A stretch of 11,859 bases of DNA from an uncultured Clostridia bacterium. GTDB taxonomy: Bacteria; Bacillota; Clostridia; Oscillospirales; CAG-272. A model generated the notes under the pieces. It did not search any database and had not been told where the DNA came from. It worked only from the letters and a program-made list of their open reading frames with translations. The stretch spans positions 1 to 11,859 of the forward strand of contig CAMFEL010000055.1 in NCBI GenBank assembly GCA_945949385.1. The letters run 5' to 3'. Below, one piece after another: positions 1 through 7,066 of the stretch. A program made the position numbers and the translations under genes. Numbering within the stretch: the stretch's first letter is position 1; every line of letters begins with the position of its first letter.

Positions 1-3000
1 GGCGTATGCCCGAAGTGCGGGTACAAGAAGCAATAACTTCTATACAAAAAATAGAGCACCCGAAGAGTCCACAGATTCTTCGGGTGTTCCGCTTGTATGC
101 AGCAAGCTACTTGCGTGCCGATGCCGAATACAACGCAAGCGATGTGCGCGGTATTCTCGGTCACACTCTCGCGCACGAGATCACGCACTCCATAAAGGCG
201 TGGAGCGAGTCTGATTACAACGTACTGACAGACTACATCCGCGACGCTTTGGGGGCTGATTTTGACGCGCTTGTAAGGCAGAAGATGAATGCTCTGGGCA
301 CGGATTACGGTATGGCTACGGATGAAGTCATCGCGGACGGCTGTGAAATGCTGCTTCGTGACAGCAAGGCGCTGGAAAAGCTTGCTGAGGAGAACGCAAA
401 TCTGTTTGTAAAGATAGCTTCAAAGATAAAGGAATTTATCTCAAAGCTGCGCAAGGCACAGGCGGATATGTACGGCGGAAATGAGGAGCTGCACGATTCC
501 GCACTGAGGCTCAGAGAGGCACTCAAGAGCCTTGAGGAGTTGCAGGAGGTATTTGACAACGCACTTGAGAATTCCATAAGGAATATGAGAAATGCGCTTG
601 CGGAGGCGGAAAACGCAAAAGCAAAGGCAAATCTTGATGTTCTTGAAAAGGCGGCGGAGAAAGATAGTATAAATGTTTCGGAAGACAGTTTGCAATTGTC
701 CGAGGAATATGACAGATTCGGCAACAAATACTGGCACATAGAAACATCCAAGGACATTTTTGCAGGGCTCAAAAGCAATAAACAAATAGAAAAAGCAGCA
801 TACGACTATTTGCTTGAAAACCGCAATTATAATGTTGTGCTTGATACGGTTGACGGCAAAAAAGTCAAGTTTATACGTCTGAGTGCAGATGAGTTTACAA
901 AAAGCAAAAACAGTCAAAACTTGAAAGGCAACAACCCTGTAGTATTCAAACAAAAAATGCGCTTAATCCCAAGTCTTCAGGACTTGTTGTTAAACGCAAA
1001 CGTAAACTGGCATGCAGACGATATGAAAAATCACAATCTTTTCAAAAAACGCGGATTTGAAAATTATCGAGGCAGGCTCAGAATTGATGATACAATATTT
1101 AATTATGTTGTACGGGTAGGCGAAGCGTCATTCGGAAATGTCTTTTATGACATAAATTTAGAGGTTGACTCGTACCTACCTCACGCTGAAAGCGCTTCAG
1201 ATATAAAGGGAAATGAGTCAACCTCTGTTCCTAATATATCCGATTCCGAGCAAAATGTCAATAGCAAATTGCAAAATTCCGAAGAAATCAGCGAACGTGA
1301 CGACGAATACCTTAAACTTGCAAAAGACCCGAAGAAGAACGCGGCGCAGCTGAGAAAGCTTGTAGCCGAGGCGGCAGAAGCGGCGGGTTTTGCGAATGTG
1401 ATAAGATATCATCAAACAGGCAAAAGATTTACAAAATTTAATACAGATAATCCCGTTGCAGGTGCATATGACAGCGAGACCCCTAACGGAATCTTTTTCA
1501 AGGACAACGATCACGACATCGGCGTAGGAGGAGATTATGTTAAAACTGGCCGCGGCGGAGATATTCAAATGGCTGTATATCTCAAAACGCAAAATCTTCT
1601 TAAATTCAGCAATCGCGAGGAAGCTCGCAGTTGGTATGACAAAAATATCGACGGCTATAAAACTGTGCGAGAAGAAATGGGAAAAGCTCTTGCTCCAATT
1701 GAAAAAGAAATCGATTCTATCGACACAGAGTTTTTTGAAAAAGAAAGCATCAGCGAAGAGGAATATGACAAGCAATGGGAAGCCGCAATGGACAAGCTGC
1801 GCAAAACAGAGAACGAATATCGGTCTCGTTTGCGTAAACTTTTGAACGAATACTTTCTTAACAAAAACAGCGGATATGACGGTATTGAGCTTGAATATGA
1901 TGGGCACAGGTACATTGACGGCAAGCGTGAGAACGTGCACACTTACATTGTTTTTGATTCTACCCAAGCAAAGTCTGCTGACCTTGTTACCTACGACGAC
2001 AACGGCAACATTATCCCGCTTTCGGAAAGGTTCAATACCGGGAAAAATGATGTTAGATTTTCCGAGGAGACCGCAGAAGAATTTGCCGAAAAAGAAAAGG
2101 CTGCAATCGAAAAAGCCCTTGCAAATATGTCTGTGAAGGACTATAATAGACGCGGATGGGCAAGAACGCTTCTTACAAGAGAAGATGCGTCAAAGCTATA
2201 CTCTGCCATCGCAGAGCTTTTCACAAACAAAAAGCGCAAGGAATTCCGACTCAAGGACGGCAGCTATGCTATTGAGGTCAACAACAAGATAATATTCGTT
2301 TCAGGCACATATGAAAATCCGAGGTATGAATCGGTGTTGGTTTTCAACACGGATAATGCAACGGATATGGAATTTCTCAAGGACCAATTTTTCGGCAGCG
2401 CAGCCACCACAGGTTTATCACAAAAAGATATTGAACGTTTCATCAAACAAAGGAGGGGCAATGGACAAGTATACGGATTCTATGCGGAAGATTACAAGGC
2501 AAGTGGGAGACGCGACTTCGGACGAGCAATGCTCCGAAGCAATGCAAAAGGGTTTGGAGATACTGCACGACTCAAAGTCAGAGACGGAATTCATACAAAG
2601 GATGAAGGAGACGTTTCCTTACGCGTTCAAGGACTGAAGTTTTCCGAGGAAACCGAAACATCAAGGGATACTCTTGTTTCGGACATGGAAGCTGTTGCCG
2701 AGACGGATGAGGAAAAAAGCTTTGTCGAAAAGCTTAAGGCTGAGGTTGAGAAAGCAAACGCTTTGCAGGAAGAGCTTGATGAGGTCAACCGGAAAATCAA
2801 GGAAATCTCTTTCACCAAGGGTACGGACAGGAGCGTTCTTCCCTCCCTTAAAGAGCAAAAGGCGCAGCTTGTTAAGAAGCTCAACCGTCTTGACAGCAAA
2901 TTCTACGGCTACAGAGGATATGACACTTTCAAAACTCTTGCCGAGAGAAAATCAAAAGATGCTGTAATTGCTGAAAGGCTTCGCGGAAAAGAGGCTTTGC

Positions 3001-3269
3001 GCTCGCAGCAGCAGAAATATGAGGAAGAGGCGCAGAGTATCAAGGATACACTTGCGCAGCGGGAGGAAAACCGCAGACGGCGCGAGATCATGCGGGATAT
3101 TGCAAAGCGGCTTGATGCTATTGATGCAAAGGCAAAAACCGATTCCAAGACCAAGCATATACCGAGTGCACTCAGGGGCGTTGTTGCTAAATTCCGCATG
3201 GCTGTAAATACTCCGAACAACACAAAACCGCTTAAATCCTTAGGTTTCAAGGGACTAAGCGGTTTTTGA
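1..3269 (+). CDS. Truncated phage-type polyvalent protein (HExxH peptidase, LPD3/BECR-like, ADP-ribosyltransferase-like domains)
   Basis: The frame is open to the left edge; the first ATG is at 6 (1087 codons), so the true start may lie outside the window. Domains, numbered from that ATG: an HEITH zinc-peptidase motif at 57-61 with a likely third ligand in DEVIAD at 106-111; an acidic/helical linker to about 220; a compact alpha/beta domain at about 235-390 resembling the LPD3/BECR RNase-fold domains of polyvalent proteins; an ART-PolyVal-like ADP-ribosyltransferase region at about 432-677 (RYHQTG at 467-472, ending in the typical DDNGNIIPLSERFN); an unnamed region that starts DYNRRGWARTLLT; and a charged coiled coil at about 894-1050. 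Such mosaics are carried by phages and conjugative elements and are thought to enter the recipient cell with the DNA. The C-terminus stops soon after the KHIPSALRG segment, which in full-length relatives (from memory) is internal, so this copy is probably a remnant. Domain names are from memory, not a search. Confidence 0.72.
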   Translation, partial: RMPEVRVQEAITSIQKIEHPKSPQILRVFRLYAASYLRADAEYNASDVRGILGHTLAHEITHSIKAWSESDYNVLTDYIRDALGADFDALVRQKMNALGTDYGMATDEVIADGCEMLLRDSKALEKLAEENANLFVKIASKIKEFISKLRKAQADMYGGNEELHDSALRLREALKSLEELQEVFDNALENSIRNMRNALAEAENAKAKANLDVLEKAAEKDSINVSEDSLQLSEEYDRFGNKYWHIETSKDIFAGLKSNKQIEKAAYDYLLENRNYNVVLDTVDGKKVKFIRLSADEFTKSKNSQNLKGNNPVVFKQKMRLIPSLQDLLLNANVNWHADDMKNHNLFKKRGFENYRGRLRIDDTIFNYVVRVGEASFGNVFYDINLEVDSYLPHAESASDIKGNESTSVPNISDSEQNVNSKLQNSEEISERDDEYLKLAKDPKKNAAQLRKLVAEAAEAAGFANVIRYHQTGKRFTKFNTDNPVAGAYDSETPNGIFFKDNDHDIGVGGDYVKTGRGGDIQMAVYLKTQNLLKFSNREEARSWYDKNIDGYKTVREEMGKALAPIEKEIDSIDTEFFEKESISEEEYDKQWEAAMDKLRKTENEYRSRLRKLLNEYFLNKNSGYDGIELEYDGHRYIDGKRENVHTYIVFDSTQAKSADLVTYDDNGNIIPLSERFNTGKNDVRFSEETAEEFAEKEKAAIEKALANMSVKDYNRRGWARTLLTREDASKLYSAIAELFTNKKRKEFRLKDGSYAIEVNNKIIFVSGTYENPRYESVLVFNTDNATDMEFLKDQFFGSAATTGLSQKDIERFIKQRRGNGQVYGFYAEDYKASGRRDFGRAMLRSNAKGFGDTARLKVRDGIHTKDEGDVSLRVQGLKFSEETETSRDTLVSDMEAVAETDEEKSFVEKLKAEVEKANALQEELDEVNRKIKEISFTKGTDRSVLPSLKEQKAQLVKKLNRLDSKFYGYRGYDTFKTLAERKSKDAVIAERLRGKEALRSQQQKYEEEAQSIKDTLAQREENRRRREIMRDIAKRLDAIDAKAKTDSKTKHIPSALRGVVAKFRMAVNTPNNTKPLKSLGFKGLSGF
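2461..2637 (+). CDS. Possible nested 58-aa protein in another frame of the polyvalent gene
   Basis: This ORF lies entirely inside the large gene in the frame one base ahead. It starts at an ATG preceded by AAAGGAGG (2449-2456), four bases upstream, the strongest Shine-Dalgarno match within that gene that leads into a protein-like sequence. The predicted product is a hydrophilic, probably all-helical protein beginning MDKYTDSMRKITRQV and ending PYAFKD, with a balanced composition and one cysteine. By hand count, 37 of its 58 third codon positions are G or C, against 20 of 58 for the overlapping large frame in the same stretch, which favours this frame being coding here. It has no recognisable family. 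It could be an overprinted gene, a relic of a small gene fused into the large ORF, or chance. No function is proposed. Confidence 0.4.
   Translation: MDKYTDSMRKITRQVGDATSDEQCSEAMQKGLEILHDSKSETEFIQRMKETFPYAFKD
3224..3267 (+). terminator. Rho-independent terminator overlapping the end of the polyvalent ORF
   Basis: An 11-bp perfect stem (AAAACCGCTTA, 3224-3234, with its complement at 3256-3266) carries an inner extension pairing TCCTT with AAGGGA, followed by a run of five T. The stop codon of the large ORF (3267-3269) lies right after it, so the hairpin is translated as the protein's last residues. Terminators are rarely part of a coding sequence, which suggests the ORF was truncated and reads into it. 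Confidence 0.8.
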
Positions 3270-3342
3270 CAAGTATGGGAAGAATCACAGTATTTTCATA
3301 TAACCAACGCCGTGTAAAGGCGGTAAATATATCGCCCGCGCA
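3270..3342. other. Short convergent intergenic stretch
   Basis: Lies between two terminators at the junction of the polyvalent remnant and the minus-strand operon. I see only a small GC hairpin (CGCC/GGCG near 3309-3323) and no ORF. It may contain the junction between mobile-element DNA and the resident chromosome, but no direct repeat marks it. Confidence 0.4.
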
Positions 3343-3376
3343 AAAAATCCTGCTGACGAAAGCCAGCAGGATTTTT
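3343..3376 (-). terminator. Bidirectional terminator ending the ligase-symporter operon
   Basis: A 13-bp perfect inverted repeat (AAAAATCCTGCTG at 3343-3355 and its complement at 3364-3376) has an 8-base loop. The A/T-rich ends give a U tract on both strands, so it can end minus-strand transcripts from the symporter gene, whose stop is 24 bp away, and act as a second stop for plus-strand transcripts. Confidence 0.88.
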
Positions 3377-3399
3377 GAAATAATTCACTGTTTATCTTT

Positions 3400-4983
3400 T
3401 CAGTCTCCCAGAGACTTAGTTGTCTCCACGGTGACCTTTTTATCGTAGCAGGAGAACATACCGTCTACCGTAGCTTTATCCGGTTTCTTGGAAAGAAGGC
3501 TTACCACGGGGACGATTATAAGTCCGCCCACCATGGCAACTACGCCGGAATACAGGGAGTTTCTGAATACCAGAGAGAGGAATGCTCCCGAGGGAGTGAA
3601 CACTCCCAGAGATATGAGCATTTGCGCTATCATTAGTCCGCTGCCGAAGATAAAGCTTGCGGCGCAGGCGGCTTTTGTGGTGCGCTTCCAATACAGACCA
3701 TACAGGAAGGGTGCCAGGAAAGAGCCTGCAAGAGCACCCCAGGATACGCCCATCATCTGCGCTATCATGGAGAAGTTGAAGGTATCTTTAAGTATTGCAA
3801 TGACCGTAGACACCACGATGAAGAACACCACGAAAATGCGGACGATGAGAAGCTTCTTTTTATCGCTCATTTCCTTACGGGAAGCGGGTGCGATAACATC
3901 AAGAGTCAAAGTCGAAGCGGAAGTCAGCACAAGGCTTGACAGAGTTGACATGGAAGCGGACAGCACAAGCACCATTACAATAGCGATAAGCGCCGCGGGC
4001 AGAGAGGACAGCATATGAGGTACTATACGGTCGTAGATTATCTTGCCGTTTTCGGACAAAGCGGGGGAATCGTAAAGTCTGCCGAAGGAACCGATAAAGT
4101 AGCAGCCGCCGGACACAACGATTGCAAAAACGGTGGATATAACGGTGCCCTTTTTGATCGCGTCCTCATTTTTGATGGAATAGAATTTGCCCACCATCTG
4201 AGGAAGTCCCCATGTACCAAGGCTTGTAAGTAGCACAACTATCAGCAGATAGAAAGGCTGTGTACCGAAGAATGCTGCGAACGCGCCCTGCATCCCCTCG
4301 GTTTCGACATAGGGAGAGGGTATCTGAGACAGGCTGGAGGCAGCCGCCGTCAGTCCGCCGTTGGCGTTAAGAACCGCTGCTACAACAGCCACAATTCCGC
4401 CCAGCATGATAATGCCCTGAATAAAGTCGTTTATTGCCGTTGCCATATATCCGCCGAAAATGACATAAATACCGGTAAGCGCCGCCATTACAACGATAAC
4501 AACCCAGTAGGGTATATTAAAGGCGATATTGAACAAGCTGGAAAGTCCGTTATACAGGGAAGCGGTATAAGGGATAAGGAACACGAACACGATGACCGAC
4601 GCCGCTACCTTAAGGGTATTGGAGCCGTATCTCTTTCCGAAAAAGTCGGGCATGGTCTTTGACTCCAGATGCTGAGTCATGACTCTGGTGCGGCGTCCCA
4701 GAACGCTCCACGCCAGAAGAGAGCCGATAAAGGCGTTGCCCAGACCTATCCAGGTAGAAGCAAGGCCGAAGTTCCAGCCGAACTGTCCCGCGTAGCCTAC
4801 GAAGACTACGGCGGAGAAATAGGAAGTACCGAATGCAAAGGCGGTGAGCCACGGTCCCACATTGCGTCCGCCCAGCACGAAGCCGTTGACATCCGTTGCA
4901 TGGCGGCGGCAGTAAACGCCTATGGCGATCATTACCGCAAAGAACACCAGCAGCAGGGCTGCCGTCAGAATTTTTGCAAGCAT
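3400..4983 (-). CDS. Sodium:solute symporter (SSS family)
   Basis: A 527-residue integral membrane protein, the usual length for the family, with about 13 hydrophobic segments. SSS landmarks are visible: GGRNVGPWLTAFAFGTSYFS near the N-terminus, a GGYMATAINDFIQG loop, LSASMSTLSSLVLTSAS (a region that contributes to the Na2 sodium site in characterised members) and GLYWKRTTKAA near the C-terminus. The family couples Na+ influx to uptake of small solutes such as carboxylates, sugars, amino acids or pantothenate; the substrate cannot be read from the sequence. ATG start at 4983 has AAAGGA 9 bases upstream. The gene follows the acyl-CoA ligase by 30 bp with no terminator between, so both are probably on one mRNA under the T-box leader. 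The natural inference is that it imports the acid the ligase activates, possibly an aromatic acid. Confidence 0.93.
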   Translation of the reverse strand: MLAKILTAALLLVFFAVMIAIGVYCRRHATDVNGFVLGGRNVGPWLTAFAFGTSYFSAVVFVGYAGQFGWNFGLASTWIGLGNAFIGSLLAWSVLGRRTRVMTQHLESKTMPDFFGKRYGSNTLKVAASVIVFVFLIPYTASLYNGLSSLFNIAFNIPYWVVIVVMAALTGIYVIFGGYMATAINDFIQGIIMLGGIVAVVAAVLNANGGLTAAASSLSQIPSPYVETEGMQGAFAAFFGTQPFYLLIVVLLTSLGTWGLPQMVGKFYSIKNEDAIKKGTVISTVFAIVVSGGCYFIGSFGRLYDSPALSENGKIIYDRIVPHMLSSLPAALIAIVMVLVLSASMSTLSSLVLTSASTLTLDVIAPASRKEMSDKKKLLIVRIFVVFFIVVSTVIAILKDTFNFSMIAQMMGVSWGALAGSFLAPFLYGLYWKRTTKAACAASFIFGSGLMIAQMLISLGVFTPSGAFLSLVFRNSLYSGVVAMVGGLIIVPVVSLLSKKPDKATVDGMFSCYDKKVTVETTKSLGD

Positions 4984-5013
4984 TTTTGTTTTTCCTTTCG
5001 TATATTAAATAAT

Positions 5014-6654
5014 TTATTCCTGAGTTTGCTGTTCCACCAGAGCCGTGTCTCCGCAGTATATACGGCGAAGCTTGGGCTTTTCTATCTTTCCGGTGGGGTT
5101 GCGGGGTACTTTTGCGAAAATTATTTTGCGGGGGCGCTTATATCGGGGCAGCTCGCTGCAGAAATCCGCGATCTCTTCTTCCGTGGCGTCTGCTCCCTCT
5201 TTCAGCTCAATAACGGCTGCGGCGATCTCTCCCAGTCTTTCATCGGGCAGACCGATGACCGCCACATCCTTTATCTTATCGTTGGCGCGGAGGAAATCCT
5301 CGATCTGTACGGGGTAAATATTTTCACCGCCCGTGATTATGACATCTTTTTTGCGGTCTACCAGATATATGAAGCCGTCGCTGTCGCGCTTTGCCATATC
5401 TCCCGTCCAGAGCCAGCCGTCGCGCAGTATTTCCGCGGTAGCCTCGGGGTTTTTATAATAGCACTTCATAACTCCCGGTCCCTTTACCGCAAGCTCACCA
5501 ACATCTCCGTCTTTTGTTTCGCTTCCGTCGGGATTTACTATTTTCGCTTCCCACAGATAGCCGGGAATACCGATGGCGCCAACCTTATCTATGTTCTCCA
5601 CTCCCAGATGAACGCAGCCGGGGCCTATGGATTCGGACAGACCGTAGTTGGTATCGTAGCTGTGCCACGGGAATACCTTTTTCCACCGTTTGATAAGGCT
5701 GGGGGGCACGGGCTGTGCGCCTATGTGCATAAGTCTCCATTGGGAAACGCGGTAATCGTCAGGGTTTATGTCTCCGCGCTCAATTGCGTCAAGAATATCC
5801 TGCGCCCACGGCACCAGAAGCCATACTATGGTGGCTTTTTCCTCGCTGACCGCCTGAAGTATCCATTCGGGACTTACCCCGCGCAGCAGCACGGCGCGGC
5901 TTGCGGAAATAAGGCTGCCGAACCAGTGCATTTTCGCGCCCGTATGGTACAGGGGAGGAATGCAGAGGAACACATCGTCTCGTGTCTGTCCGTGATGAGC
6001 TCTTTCCGTTTCGGCGGAGCAGTACAGAGCACGGTGAGCGTGGAGTATTGCTTTGGGAAATCCTGTGGTGCCGGAGGAAAAGTATATGGCGGCATCGTCG
6101 TCGGCGGAAAGCTCCACGGGGGGAGGGGTAACGCTGCAGCAGGCAATATAGCGGTTAAAATCGTCCGCGCCCTCGGGCACCTCGCTGCCTACGAAGAAGA
6201 AGGTGCCGATTTTTGTAAGCTGATCCTTTACCTCTGCCACACGGTCAGTAAATTCGGGACCGTAGATAAGCACGGTGGAGTCGGAAAGCTCAAGGCAGTA
6301 GCGGATTTCCTCAGCGGTATAGCGGTAGTTCATGGGCACCGCAAGTGCGCCGCATTTCAGCACGCCGAAATAAACGGGCAGCCATTCAAGGCAGTTCATC
6401 AAGAGAATCGCCACCTTGTCACCCTTGCGCACACCGCGGGTAATAAGCAGGTTTGCCGCCTGATTTGCTTGGGCGTCAAACTCGCGCCATGTCATGGAAC
6501 GGCGGTATTTGTCCCCCTCAGCCGTTTCAATCAGGTTATACTCACGCCATGTGGTGGTGTGACTGGGCTGATTTGCCGGGTTTATTTCCGCAAGAGCCTC
6601 CTCGTCGGGATACAGCCTTGCGTTTCTTTCAAGAATGTCAACTATTGTTTCCAT
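5014..6654 (-). CDS. AMP-forming acyl-CoA ligase (class I adenylate-forming enzyme)
   Basis: Converts a carboxylic acid, ATP and CoA to an acyl-CoA via an acyl-adenylate. 546 residues from the ATG at 6654, chosen because AAAGGAG sits 6 bases upstream; an in-frame ATG at 6714 lies in the T-box terminator and is not credible. Core motifs are all present: P-loop SSGTTGFPK at 193-201, YGLSES at 337-342, TGD at 417-419, hinge DRKKD at 433-437, GGENIYP at 442-448, and PTGKI with the catalytic Lys at 523. It is therefore probably active. The N-terminus has an insertion with two similar segments, TTWREYNLIE (34-43) and MTWREFDAQA (54-63). The family includes 4-coumarate, aryl-acid and medium- or long-chain acid ligases, and substrate cannot be assigned by motif. 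First gene after a tyrosine-type T-box, which hints at an acid that feeds tyrosine synthesis. Cytoplasmic. Confidence 0.93.
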   Translation of the reverse strand: METIVDILERNARLYPDEEALAEINPANQPSHTTTWREYNLIETAEGDKYRRSMTWREFDAQANQAANLLITRGVRKGDKVAILLMNCLEWLPVYFGVLKCGALAVPMNYRYTAEEIRYCLELSDSTVLIYGPEFTDRVAEVKDQLTKIGTFFFVGSEVPEGADDFNRYIACCSVTPPPVELSADDDAAIYFSSGTTGFPKAILHAHRALYCSAETERAHHGQTRDDVFLCIPPLYHTGAKMHWFGSLISASRAVLLRGVSPEWILQAVSEEKATIVWLLVPWAQDILDAIERGDINPDDYRVSQWRLMHIGAQPVPPSLIKRWKKVFPWHSYDTNYGLSESIGPGCVHLGVENIDKVGAIGIPGYLWEAKIVNPDGSETKDGDVGELAVKGPGVMKCYYKNPEATAEILRDGWLWTGDMAKRDSDGFIYLVDRKKDVIITGGENIYPVQIEDFLRANDKIKDVAVIGLPDERLGEIAAAVIELKEGADATEEEIADFCSELPRYKRPRKIIFAKVPRNPTGKIEKPKLRRIYCGDTALVEQQTQE

Positions 6655-6684
6655 AGCTTTCTCCTTTTTCTGCAAATAAAAAAC

Positions 6685-6720
6685 AAAAAAGTCCTCTCGA
6701 AGACTACGCTTCAAGAGGAC
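6685..6720 (-). terminator. T-box regulatory terminator
   Basis: A 12-bp stem (one U-G pair) with a 6-base loop at 6691-6720, followed in the minus direction by six T. The 5' arm CCUC also pairs with GAGG of the T-box core, so terminator and antiterminator exclude each other. It ends about 30 bases before the ligase start codon. Confidence 0.92.
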
Positions 6721-6970
6721 GGATATACCGCGGTACCACCTCAGTTACCTGCATAGGCAGGTCTCTCAAGAGCACGGCGAATAAACGCTTATGCTCCGCG
6801 GGCTGTAACGGGCCGCACCCGTAGCCGCCTACTTGCCGCATGGGCTTTCGGGACTCGCCTCTCGGAATGTAATTCATCCGCTTTTCCCGCCGTCTCGCAC
6901 CTGCCGACGGCTCTCTGCAACGGGGTTAACAAATCGGACTACTGATTCCCGGTCAACGGTTTTTGTTTAT
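6685..6970 (-). promoter_or_regulatory. T-box riboswitch, tyrosine-type (specifier UAC)
   Basis: The minus-strand leader contains the T-box core AGGTGGTACCGCGG (6741-6728) followed by a terminator. UGGU can pair with an ACCA tRNA end, so the cognate discriminator base is A, as in tRNA-Tyr. In Stem I the specifier loop is flanked by GGAAU/AUUCC below and GUCCG/CGGAU above; its 5' side carries the AGUA of the loop E motif and its 3' side reads GAAUUACA. By the GAA-N-NNN-purine pattern the specifier is UAC (6871-6869), tyrosine; reading one base earlier would give UUA (Leu) followed by C, less consistent. The AG-bulge-like GCAGAGAGCCG and GGUGCGA loop motifs are also present. Uncharged tRNA should stabilise the antiterminator and switch on the ligase and symporter genes. 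T-box identity is very secure; the amino acid less so. Confidence 0.92.
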
Positions 6971-6976
6971 AAATGA

Positions 6977-7006
6977 AATATATCACATCGGGGTGCGGTT
7001 TGTCAA
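6977..7006 (-). promoter_or_regulatory. Sigma-A-type promoter of the T-box operon
   Basis: On the minus strand a perfect -35 TTGACA (7006-7001) and -10 TATATT (6982-6977) are 18 bases apart, with an extended -10 TG one base upstream of the -10. Transcription would begin near 6970, just before Stem I of the T-box. Confidence 0.82.
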
Positions 7007-7066
7007 GGGATTTTGTAAATATTTATTCATATTTTCAGAATATTCCGTACAAAGCCGCGGGTTTTG

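Noticed and set aside
1537..1845. A 102-codon plus-strand ORF with an AGGAGGAG-like site just upstream
   Set aside because: The purine-rich site is the coding sequence for GVGGDY of the ADP-ribosyltransferase-like domain; the translation is a Lys-rich frame shadow without protein-like character.
4669..6756. A 695-codon plus-strand ORF antisense to the ligase and symporter genes
   Set aside because: It runs opposite two complete, motif-bearing genes and the T-box; its translation is rich in Gly, Ala, Cys and His with no domain logic, as expected for the antisense frame of GC3-rich genes.
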